Source: JADGRB01 sp036267635 (GTDB taxonomy: Bacteria > Myxococcota_A > Polyangia > Fen-1088). Taken from it: DNA of 64,000 nt. The notes under the pieces are model-generated. The model worked only from the letters and a program-made list of their open reading frames with translations, did no database searches and was not told the DNA's origin. Below, piece after piece: positions 45,842 to 52,943 of the stretch. The stretch is taken from NCBI GenBank assembly GCA_036267635.1, contig DATAVR010000089.1, positions 62,001 through 126,000 of the forward strand, written 5' to 3'. Position 1 is the first letter of the stretch; each line of letters opens with the position of its first letter. Made by a program: the position numbers and the translations under genes.

Positions 45842-46018
45842 ATGCCCGATGCCGCCGATCGCGATATCAAGGCCGAGACGGCGCCGCCGGCCTGCGCCGT
45901 CGATCCCGACTCCGAGTGCCCGGTCTGCGCCGCCCGCGGCCTGCGGGTCAAGATGCACCCGGTCAAAGCGCACTACCAGTGCCCGGAGTGCCGCTACTTC
46001 GACTCTTGCTGCATGTAA
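45842..46018 (+). CDS. 58-residue zinc-ribbon-like protein
   Basis: A small gene starting at the ATG at 45842 encodes SECPVCAARGLRVKMHPVKA followed by CPECRYFDSCCM. Two CxxC pairs spaced by 20 residues form a likely zinc ribbon, and three further Cys/Met residues end the protein. The N-terminus is acidic. Spacing and codon usage look real. An A8 run follows the stop. Function is unknown; such proteins often bind RNA polymerase, RNA or metal. Confidence 0.65.
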   Translation: MPDAADRDIKAETAPPACAVDPDSECPVCAARGLRVKMHPVKAHYQCPECRYFDSCCM

Positions 46019-46111
46019 AAAAAACATCGCCGGCTGTCGATCCGGCGGCCCCACGTTCGTCGTCAGGGTGAGGGCAGGTTCAAAGGCCCTCGCCAAACGA
46101 GGAGATAGACC

Positions 46112-46540
46112 ATGCGCTACATGATGATCGTCAAGGGCACGAAGCAGTCCGAGGCCGGGGTGATGCCGACGGAGGAGCACTTCGCGATGATGGGCAAGTA
46201 CAACGAAGAGCTGCAAAGGGCCGGCGTGCTGCTCGACCTTTCGGGCCTCAAGCCGACCTCCAAGGCGGTGAAGGTCCAGTTCACGGGCGGCAAACGGAAC
46301 GTCATCGACGGTCCATTCACCGAGGCCAAGGAGATCATCGCCGGCTACTGGATCATCCAGGTGAAGTCGCGCGAGGAGGCCATCGAGTGGGCCAAGCGGA
46401 TCCCGGCCGAGGCGTGCAACGTGCCCGAGGTGGAGCTGCGCCCCTTCTACGAGCTGGAGGACTTCGCGCCCGGCCCGGCGGTCGAGGCGGCCAAGGAGCG
46501 GGCGAAGAAGCTTCCCGCCAGCGCGAGCCCCAAGGGATAG
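46112..46540 (+). CDS. YCII/DGPF-domain protein
   Basis: The 142-residue protein reads MRYMMIVKGTKQSEAGVMPT, VIDGPFTEAKEIIAGYWIIQ and AIEWAKRIPAE, the YCII-related fold with the DGPF signature. These small proteins are typical partners of ECF42-type sigma factors and may act as regulators or enzymes; the function is not established. It ends ten bases before the sigma gene and is clearly co-transcribed with it. AGGAG upstream supports the start. Confidence 0.88.
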   Translation: MRYMMIVKGTKQSEAGVMPTEEHFAMMGKYNEELQRAGVLLDLSGLKPTSKAVKVQFTGGKRNVIDGPFTEAKEIIAGYWIIQVKSREEAIEWAKRIPAEACNVPEVELRPFYELEDFAPGPAVEAAKERAKKLPASASPKG

Positions 46541-46549
46541 CGCGCGGCC

Positions 46550-47851
46550 GTGGGCCCGACCGCGGACGAGACGCGGCGCCGGATCGAGGCGCTGTGGCGG
46601 ATGGAGGCGCCGAAGCTGCACGCGGCGCTCGCGCGCCTCACCCGCGACGTCGGCCTGGCCGAGGAGCTGGCCCAGGAGGCGCTGGTGGTGGCGCTCGAGC
46701 GCTGGCCGGAGTCGGGCGTCCCCGACAACCCGGGCGCTTGGCTGATGACCACCGCCAAGAACCGCGCCCTCGACGATCTCCGGCGGCGCAAGCTCCTGCG
46801 CGGGAAGCACCAGGAGCTGGGGCGCGAGCTGGAGGCGGAACAGGACGCCGCCGCCGGGGAGCTGGAAGCGCGGCTGGAACGGGAGCTGGACGACGACGTG
46901 GGGGACGACTTGTTGCGCCTCATCTTCACCGCCTGCCACCCGGTGCTCGCGCGCGACGCCCGGGTGGCGCTGACGCTGCGACTGCTGGGCGGCCTGACGA
47001 CCGCGGAGATCGCGCGCGCGTTCCTGACGCCCGAGCCGACGATCGCCCAGCGGATCGTCCGGGCCAAGAAGACCCTGGCCGAGGCCAATCTGCCGTTCGA
47101 GATGCCACGCGGCGCCGACCGGGCCGAGCGGTTGGCCTCGGTGCTGGAGGTCATCTACCTCGTCTTCAACGAAGGCTACGCGGCGACGGCCGGCGACGAC
47201 TGGATGCGCCCCGAGCTCTGCGAAGACGCGCTTCGCCTCGGACGCGTCCTCGCCGGGCTGGCGCCCGACGAGCCGGAGGTGCACGGCCTCGTCGCGCTGA
47301 TGGAGATCCAGGCCTCGCGCGTCCATGCGCGCAGCGGGCCGACCGGCGAGCCGATCCTGCTGCTGGAACAGGATCGTTCGCGCTGGGACCAGCTGCTCAT
47401 CCGCCGCGGCCTCGCGGCGCTGGCCCAGGCCGAGGCGCTCGGCGGCGCGCGCGGGCGCTACGCGCTGCAGGCCGCGCTGGCCGCCTGCCACGCCCGCGCC
47501 CGGACGGCGAAGGAGACCGACTGGGCCCGCATCGCGGGCCTCTATAGCGCGCTCGGCGAGGTGGCGCCGTCGCCGATCGTCGAGCTCAATCGCGCCATCG
47601 CGCTCGGGATGCTGTTCGGCCCCGAGGCGGCTTTGAAGATCGTCGACGCGCTGAAGGACGATCCGGCGCTGGCCGGCTATCACCTCTTGCCCAGCGTCCG
47701 CGCCGACTTTCTCACCAAGCTGGGACGCTTCGACGAGGCGCGCGCCGAGCTGGAACGCGCCGCCGCGCTCACCCAGAACGCCCGCGAGCGCACGCTCTTG
47801 CTGGGCCGTGCCGAGGCGTGCGGCCGGCGCCGGCAGGATCCGGCGACTTGA
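46550..47851 (+). CDS. ECF42-type sigma factor with C-terminal TPR-like domain
   Basis: The 433-residue protein has region 2 (LAEELAQEALVVALERWPES, AWLMTTAKNRALDDLRRRK) and region 4 (LTLRLLGGLTTAEIARAFLT, IAQRIVRAKKTL) in the first 190 residues. A helical extension of about 230 residues follows, with tetratricopeptide-like repeats (VELNRAIALGMLFGPEAALK). This matches ECF42 sigma factors, in which the extension replaces an anti-sigma factor and is needed for activity. The DGPF gene just upstream is the usual partner. The start is a GTG at 46550. The TGA overlaps the operator of the next toxin-antitoxin operon. Confidence 0.9.
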   Translation: MGPTADETRRRIEALWRMEAPKLHAALARLTRDVGLAEELAQEALVVALERWPESGVPDNPGAWLMTTAKNRALDDLRRRKLLRGKHQELGRELEAEQDAAAGELEARLERELDDDVGDDLLRLIFTACHPVLARDARVALTLRLLGGLTTAEIARAFLTPEPTIAQRIVRAKKTLAEANLPFEMPRGADRAERLASVLEVIYLVFNEGYAATAGDDWMRPELCEDALRLGRVLAGLAPDEPEVHGLVALMEIQASRVHARSGPTGEPILLLEQDRSRWDQLLIRRGLAALAQAEALGGARGRYALQAALAACHARARTAKETDWARIAGLYSALGEVAPSPIVELNRAIALGMLFGPEAALKIVDALKDDPALAGYHLLPSVRADFLTKLGRFDEARAELERAAALTQNARERTLLLGRAEACGRRRQDPAT

Positions 47852-47875
47852 CGCTCTGACGTTATAGCGTCAAGT
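47846..47875. promoter_or_regulatory. 10-base inverted repeat upstream of toxin-antitoxin operon
   Basis: ACTTGACGCT (47846-47855) and AGCGTCAAGT (47866-47875) are exact reverse complements with a 10-base spacer that holds another TGACG. RHH antitoxins bind such repeats cooperatively. The left arm covers the sigma gene's stop codon (TGA 47849-47851). Confidence 0.6.
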
Positions 47876-47882
47876 TGAGCTC

Positions 47883-48113
47883 ATGGCCCAGGCGAAGAGA
47901 GCCACCATATATTTGGATCCGGCACTGCATCGCGCCCTCCGTATGAAGGCCGCGGAGACGGACGTATCGGTGTCTGAGCTGGTGAACGACGCCGTTCGCT
48001 TGCGGTTGGCTGAAGACGCCGAGGATCTCGAGGCGTTCCGAACGAGAGCGAAGGAACCAACCTCGTCCTTCGAGAAGCTCGTGGGCACGCTCAAACGACG
48101 TGGGAAGCTATAG
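47883..48113 (+). CDS. Ribbon-helix-helix antitoxin
   Basis: The 76-residue protein begins AKRATIYLDPALHRALRMKA, a beta-strand and helix as in CopG/Arc proteins, then SVSELVNDAVRLRLAEDAED, the second helix. The C-terminal half (TSSFEKLVGTLKRRGKL) would wrap the toxin. The gene ends 14 bases inside the toxin gene. It should bind the inverted repeat just upstream as autorepressor. The pair has visibly lower GC than the sigma gene before it, which hints at recent arrival. Confidence 0.87.
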   Translation: MAQAKRATIYLDPALHRALRMKAAETDVSVSELVNDAVRLRLAEDAEDLEAFRTRAKEPTSSFEKLVGTLKRRGKL

Positions 48114-48357
48114 GCTCGAGGTCAAGCGTTCGGCAGCCAAGGAGATCGCCGATCTTCCCAAGGCCGACTGTCAGCGCGTCGTCGCGAAGATCCAGCTCCT
48201 GGCAAACAACCCGCGGCCACATGGCTGCGAGAAGCTCAGCGGCGCCGAGAAATACCGCGTTCGACAAGGCGACTATCGCATCCTCTACGAGATCGACGAC
48301 TCGGCGAAGTCCGTGATCATCGTAAAGATAGGAAACCGCAAAGAGGTCTACCGCTGA
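48100..48357 (+). CDS. RelE/ParE-superfamily toxin
   Basis: The 85-residue protein reads YRLEVKRSAAKEIADLPKAD, LSGAEKYRVRQGDYRILYEI and IVKIGNRKEVYR, the RelE fold with the usual R..DYRILY and HR.EVY-like end (NRKEVYR here). RelE-type toxins cut mRNA in the ribosome; ParE types block gyrase. The RelE/YafQ side fits better because of the basic tail. The GTG at 48100 overlaps the antitoxin gene by 14 bases. A T7 run follows the stop. Confidence 0.87.
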   Translation: MGSYRLEVKRSAAKEIADLPKADCQRVVAKIQLLANNPRPHGCEKLSGAEKYRVRQGDYRILYEIDDSAKSVIIVKIGNRKEVYR

Positions 48358-48365
48358 AGCTTTTT

Positions 48366-48722
48366 TTACCGTCCGCTCACCAAGCGCAGCGAGGGGTGGT
48401 GATCGGTCGATAGCCACCCGTGTCTAGGCGGGGTGTTTCTCTTCGACCAACTCAAACGACACCTCCTGGCCCACATAAAAGGGACACCTGTGAGCGAGAA
48501 CGTGACCCAGGCCAGAATTTCTAGACGGAGGTTGAAGCGAGCCCGGCGAGCAAGCGACGGATCGGAGTTGCGCGCCAACATTCGCAAATGTTGTCGCTCC
48601 GGAGCGTAGCTTCGACTCAGCCATCGAACCGCCAGTCCATGGTTCTTGGCGAACGCTCGAACGTTAAGCAGCATCAGGTTGGCCACCACCAATCCCCACG
48701 AGGCGACGTACACGGCTTCCAT
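48366..48722 (-). CDS. Small membrane protein, hypothetical
   Basis: The protein has 118 residues with two hydrophobic helices (VYVASWGLVVANLMLLNV and LEILAWVTFSLTGVPFMW) and a positively charged loop between them. The ATG at 48722 has GGTGGAG upstream; a longer start at 48767 is possible. GC looks lower than in neighbouring genes, like the toxin-antitoxin pair it converges on, so the segment may have arrived together. Not recognised. Confidence 0.5.
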   Translation of the reverse strand: MEAVYVASWGLVVANLMLLNVRAFAKNHGLAVRWLSRSYAPERQHLRMLARNSDPSLARRARFNLRLEILAWVTFSLTGVPFMWARRCRLSWSKRNTPPRHGWLSTDHHPSLRLVSGR

Positions 48723-48904
48723 GTGTCCCACTCCACCTCCGTCTGACTTGTATTCGGGCAACAGCATAGCTGTTATACGAGCAACCCGAGAACCCCGAGC
48801 GTTACGATCTCACGTCCTTACGACCAAGAGGGTTGCGTCAGATTACGAAGCGTTGCTGGATGACGCAATAAGGGCGGCGGGGCCGTTGGGGCGCCGCAAG
48901 TGGA

Positions 48905-50044
48905 TCACACGTAGCGCGGCCAGCCTGTTCGGTGGGTCGCCTTGTAGCCGCGGTACCAGCGGCAGGCGGGGTAGAGGACCGCGATGACGGCGGCTGCACC
49001 GAGGTAGGCGGCGCCGACGCTGTAACTCTTCTCGATTCCGAGCAAGCGCGCGGACTGGACCAGCAGGGGGAAGTGAAGCAGGTAGAAGAACATCGGGACC
49101 TGGCCGAGCACCATGAAGAGGCTGTTCGGGCGGGGCGTGCGGCCTCGCGCGAGGCGGAACATGCCGGCGAGGATCAGGGCCATCAACCCAAGCTCCAGCG
49201 CGTCGTAGGTGATCGAGGGCGGGTACTTGCTGACGTGCAGCCACTGGAGCGGCGACCAGGAATCGCGCAGGAGGCGCATGTTGCCGTAGCCGTTTGCGGC
49301 GCGCAGGACGGCGAACAGCGCCAGCGCGGCGAGGCCGGCGCGGGCGAGATCGCGGCCGGCCGTCGCTCGCGCTGCGGGCGCGGTGACCAGGCGGCGGCCC
49401 CACGACCAGCCGAGCAGCAGGATCGCCAGCCAGTGGATCGTCGGGTAGGCGATGATCAGCGGGCCGTGCTGGCCGCCGGTCAACAGAAGCGAGACGGGGA
49501 GCGACGGCGGGCCTCCGGCGCGCATCGCCAGGCCGACCATCAGCTCGCCGCCGGCGATCAAGAGGAGCGCGACGACGGGCGCCGCGCGATCGGGCAGGCG
49601 CCGCAGCGGCACCATCAGGACGTAGGCCGATCCGATCCCGTAGAGGACCTGGAAGATGAAACGGCCGTGTCCCATCACCGTGAGCGAGATCCAGAGCTCG
49701 AACGCCGCGATCACCAGCCCGCGCACGAAGATGTAGCGATCGATCGCGCTCGCCCGATCGCCGGCCGCCACCTGGCGCGAGACGGTGAACGCCAGGCTGG
49801 TGCCGGCCAGGAAAAGGAACGTCGGCGCGCAGATGTGCGTCATCCAGCGGGTCAGGAACTGCGCGGCCGGCAGCGGCGCGCCCGGGTGCCACATGGTCGC
49901 GGCGTCGGTGAAGAGACGCCCGCCGTTGAAGGCGTCGGAGCTGTGGTCGATGGCCATCAGGACCATCACCAGGCCGCGCATCCAGTCGAGCGCGGGGAGA
50001 CGCGAGGCGGCTCGCACGCCCGCGGCGTCGGCCGCGGCGGTCAC
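48905..50044 (-). CDS. DUF1624-type membrane acyltransferase
   Basis: The 379-residue protein has about ten membrane helices. The N-terminus RLPALDWMRGLVMVLMAIDH matches DUF1624, the heparan-alpha-glucosaminide acetyltransferase-like family; the His of AIDH and the region MTHICAPTFLFLAGTSLAF are hallmarks. It probably acetylates a cell-surface sugar or lipid. The GTG at 50044 overlaps the stop of the M28 peptidase gene as GTGA, so the two are translated together. Confidence 0.87.
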   Translation of the reverse strand: MTAAADAAGVRAASRLPALDWMRGLVMVLMAIDHSSDAFNGGRLFTDAATMWHPGAPLPAAQFLTRWMTHICAPTFLFLAGTSLAFTVSRQVAAGDRASAIDRYIFVRGLVIAAFELWISLTVMGHGRFIFQVLYGIGSAYVLMVPLRRLPDRAAPVVALLLIAGGELMVGLAMRAGGPPSLPVSLLLTGGQHGPLIIAYPTIHWLAILLLGWSWGRRLVTAPAARATAGRDLARAGLAALALFAVLRAANGYGNMRLLRDSWSPLQWLHVSKYPPSITYDALELGLMALILAGMFRLARGRTPRPNSLFMVLGQVPMFFYLLHFPLLVQSARLLGIEKSYSVGAAYLGAAAVIAVLYPACRWYRGYKATHRTGWPRYV

Positions 50045-51498
50045 GGCTTGTGCTCGGACTGCGGCGCGAGCGGCCACCGCGTCGCGCGGTCGGCGACGAC
50101 GTAGGCCATCGTCGCCATCGCCGCCACGTTTCGTCCCAGCGTCGCCGGATCGATCTTCTCCAGCGTGTCGGCGACCGAATGGTGGACGTCGAAGTAGTGG
50201 GTGGGGTCGGAGAAGAGGCCCAAAAGGGGCACCCCTGCCGGACGCAAGTGCGAGATGTCCGCGCCCGAGAATCCGGTGTCGATCGACGTCGCGCCGAGCG
50301 GCGCCACCAGCGCGACGAGGCCACGTAGGTCCGTGACCGCCTCGGGCGCGGCGTCGATTCGGAAGCCGAGCGGCGTGCCGGCGCCGATGTCGGTCTCGAA
50401 CGCGGCCACGTGCCGGGAGAGCTCCTGGGCGTGCGCCTCGGCGTAGGTCTTGCCGCCCTGGGCCCCCTCCTCTTCGGAGGTGAAGAGCACCGCCCGGATC
50501 GTGCGGCGCGGAATCAGGCCGAGCCGCCGCAGCGTCGCCAGCGACTCCATGACGATCGCGCAGCCGGCGCCGTCGTCCTGCGCCCCTTCGCCGACGTCCC
50601 AGGAATCGATGTGGGCGCCGATGACGACGATCTCTTCGGGGTGCTCGCGGCCGCGCAGCTCCGCCAGGACATTGAATGACGGCGCGTCGGGCAGCGGCCC
50701 GTCCTCCAGCACCAGGTGGACGTTGACCGGCGCGCCGCGCGCCACCAGCCGCGCCAGCAGCTCGGCGTCCTCGACCGACACCGCCGCCGCCGGGATCTGC
50801 GGCCCCGGTCCGTAGTGCATCTGACCCGCGTGTGGCGCGCCCAAGCTGGCCGAGGCGAGCGAGCGCACCAGCGTCGCGACCGCGCCGAGCGCCGCCGCGC
50901 GCGTCGGCCCCTCGGTTCGGGTGGGCACCAGCTCCCCGTAGCCGGCCGCGGCGTTCGGCACCGCCGGGGGCATGCGGAAGGGACGATTGAAGAGCACGAT
51001 CTTTCCGCGCGCCGCCGGGCCCAGCTTGGCCAGCTCCTCGAGCGACGAGACGACCGCGACCTCGGCGGTGAGGCCGCCCGGCGGTGTCGCCACGCTGCCG
51101 CCGAGCCCGAGGATCGCCAGCCGGCGCGACTCGGAGCCGCCGACGATCTCGGCCGACTCCTTGCCACGTTCCCAGATCGGCACCCGCACCGGATCGAGCG
51201 CCACGTTCTCCTGCCCGTCGGCGACGAAGGTGTCGTGCGCCCAGACGATCGCTTTTTCCAGCGCGGGCGAGCCGGTCTTCCGTGGCCCGAACAGATCCGC
51301 CAGCGCCGCCACCCGCCGGTAGGCCGCCTCGCCCGTCCGCGTGGCGTCGGCGATCCGCGCGGCGGCGGCCCGGTAGTTGGCGAGGTCGGCGGGCGGTGTG
51401 GTCGTCCCCGTCGTCGGCTCCGGCCGATGGCAACCGAGCGCGCCGGCGGTGATCAAGAGGACGGCGGCGCCGACGGTTCGATGCGAGACGGGATCCAC
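50041..51498 (-). CDS. M28-family Zn peptidase, lipoprotein
   Basis: The 485-residue protein has a lipobox (TAGALGC) and two zinc-binding motifs of M28 peptidases: GAHIDSWDVGEGAQDDGAG with His and bridging Asp, FTSEEEGAQGG with catalytic Glu, then the terminal HHSVADT. A PA-like insertion (about 180-290) lies between. It probably removes N-terminal residues from extracellular peptides, consistent with a nutrient-scavenging role. The GTG at 51498 is the start that begins the signal peptide. It overlaps the DUF1624 gene by four bases. Confidence 0.87.
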   Translation of the reverse strand: MDPVSHRTVGAAVLLITAGALGCHRPEPTTGTTTPPADLANYRAAAARIADATRTGEAAYRRVAALADLFGPRKTGSPALEKAIVWAHDTFVADGQENVALDPVRVPIWERGKESAEIVGGSESRRLAILGLGGSVATPPGGLTAEVAVVSSLEELAKLGPAARGKIVLFNRPFRMPPAVPNAAAGYGELVPTRTEGPTRAAALGAVATLVRSLASASLGAPHAGQMHYGPGPQIPAAAVSVEDAELLARLVARGAPVNVHLVLEDGPLPDAPSFNVLAELRGREHPEEIVVIGAHIDSWDVGEGAQDDGAGCAIVMESLATLRRLGLIPRRTIRAVLFTSEEEGAQGGKTYAEAHAQELSRHVAAFETDIGAGTPLGFRIDAAPEAVTDLRGLVALVAPLGATSIDTGFSGADISHLRPAGVPLLGLFSDPTHYFDVHHSVADTLEKIDPATLGRNVAAMATMAYVVADRATRWPLAPQSEHKP

Positions 51499-51590
51499 GA
51501 TGGGAGAACCATACGGGCGATCGCCTTCGGCTGAAAGATGCCGCCAGATCCGGCTTGCCCCGGCGATCGGGGAGGGTGCACCATCGCGGG

Positions 51591-52349
51591 ATGACGTCGA
51601 GACATTTTCGAGTGGGCGCTGTTCGAGTGGGCGCTGTTCGAGCGGGCGCTGTTCGAGCGGGCGCTGTCGGGTCGGTGTTGTTGCTTTGTGCGTTGACACT
51701 GGGCGGCTGCGGCCCGTCGATCGATCCGGCGGCCAAGGCCGACATCGACGGCCGGGTGGCGGCGCTGCAGTCAGGGGGCAGAACGCTCCCCGCGCCGCAG
51801 TCGTTCGAACCCATGCCGCTCGCCGCCGGGCAGTGGTCCCAGTACAAGATGATCGACGACAAGGGGCTGCCGTCGTTCCTGACCTACAAGGTCCTCGGGG
51901 AGGAGGGGGGCGCCTTCTGGATCGAGACGCTGCACGAGAGCTACACCGGGCGGACGGCGCAGAAGCTGCTCATCGCCTTCGGCAGCCGGACCGATCCCAG
52001 CCAGATCGAAATTCGCGCCGTCGTCACCCTCGACCGACGCGGCACCGTCAACCCGATGCCGCCGACGATGATGCCCCTCATGCAGTCGATGCTCAAAGGC
52101 GTCGTTTCGTCGCTGGTGATCTACTGGCAGGGTTTGCCGCAGGAGTCGGCCACCGTGCCGGCCGGCCGCTTCGAGGGCTGCTACCACGCCCGCAACGAGG
52201 CGCAGTGGGGCCCCTGGACGAGCATGACCGATTCCTGGCGGCACCCGGCGGTTCCGCTCTCCGGCGTGGTCCGCAGCCAGGGGGTCGACCGCCCGTTCAC
52301 GATGGAGCTGGTCGCCTTCGGAACGACCGGCGCGACGCCCGACTTCTAG
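51591..52349 (+). CDS. Hypothetical lipoprotein with tandem-repeat signal peptide
   Basis: The protein has 252 residues. The signal peptide holds four near-copies of VGAVR/AGAVR before the lipobox (LTLGGC). The mature part (SFEPMPLAAGQWSQYKMIDD, ESATVPAGRFEGCYHARNEA) is a beta-rich domain I do not recognise; related proteins appear in myxobacteria. It is divergent from the M28 gene, 92 bases apart. The ATG at 51591 is used. Confidence 0.72.
   Translation: MTSRHFRVGAVRVGAVRAGAVRAGAVGSVLLLCALTLGGCGPSIDPAAKADIDGRVAALQSGGRTLPAPQSFEPMPLAAGQWSQYKMIDDKGLPSFLTYKVLGEEGGAFWIETLHESYTGRTAQKLLIAFGSRTDPSQIEIRAVVTLDRRGTVNPMPPTMMPLMQSMLKGVVSSLVIYWQGLPQESATVPAGRFEGCYHARNEAQWGPWTSMTDSWRHPAVPLSGVVRSQGVDRPFTMELVAFGTTGATPDF
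51612..51668 (+). repeat. 15-base tandem repeat in the signal peptide
   Basis: GTGGGCGCTGTTCGA occurs as two exact copies, one GCGGGCGCTGTTCGA copy and a partial fourth. Each unit adds five residues to the n-region of the signal peptide without changing frame. Confidence 0.9.
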
Positions 52350-52442
52350 CCAAGAGGCGCGGCCGGCGCCGGTCCGCCCTGCGCACTTCGGTGGCTCTGC
52401 GCTCTTCCGCTGGCGCAGATGGGCGCCACCTTGTCTGGAACC

Positions 52443-52889
52443 ATGGGCCGCCGCCCGCTGTTCGTGCCTGCGCTCGCCTTCGCCGTCGTCGTTGCCGCCT
52501 GCTCGAGCAGCGGAAGCCCGGCGATAGACGCCGCGCTGGTCACCGGCCCTTCGGGTACGACCTCCACGACGAACGGCGCGGGCGGAGCTCCGGCCGGCGG
52601 CAGCACGGGCGGCTCAGCCGGTGGAGCTGCGGGCGGCCGCGGCGCGGGCGGCGCGTCGTCGAACGGCGGCAGCGCGGGCCAGGCGAGCGGCGCGGGCGGA
52701 CGTCTGGGGATGGCCGGAGCATTCGGCGGGGGAGGGAGCGGCTCGGGCGGGTTCACTGCGCTCGGAGCGGGCGGTTCGGCCTTCTGTGCTGGAGGCGGGG
52801 CCAGCTGCGAGGCGCTCCCTTGCTGCGGCTCGTTTCATTGCTGCAGCAGCGCGACCACCCGCACCTGCGAGTCGGTCTGCCCGAACTGA
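52443..52889 (+). CDS. Small Gly-rich lipoprotein with Cys-rich end
   Basis: The 148-residue protein has lipobox VVAAC (Cys about 19), a Gly/Ala/Ser linker of about 85 residues and a compact C-terminus with eight cysteines (FCAGGGASCEALPCCGSFHC and following). It resembles the lipoprotein at 3000-3548 in layout. The ATG at 52443 starts the signal. It lies 54 bases before the ABC-F gene. Confidence 0.68.
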   Translation: MGRRPLFVPALAFAVVVAACSSSGSPAIDAALVTGPSGTTSTTNGAGGAPAGGSTGGSAGGAAGGRGAGGASSNGGSAGQASGAGGRLGMAGAFGGGGSGSGGFTALGAGGSAFCAGGGASCEALPCCGSFHCCSSATTRTCESVCPN

Positions 52890-52943
52890 CCTCGGTCGTT
52901 TCCCCACCGATTCGGTCTCGCGCCAAGTATCCTTTGCGGCCGC

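Noticed and set aside
46014..46060. Intrinsic terminator after the zinc-ribbon gene
   Set aside because: The GCCGG...CCGGC hairpin follows an A8 run, so the T-run is only on the minus strand, where no gene ends.
48357..48370. Terminator after the toxin gene
   Set aside because: There is a T7 run but no stable hairpin before it.
48905..51862. A single 985-codon minus-strand protein
   Set aside because: Its first 600 codons are an out-of-frame shadow of the M28 gene; only the DUF1624 part is real and starts at 50044.
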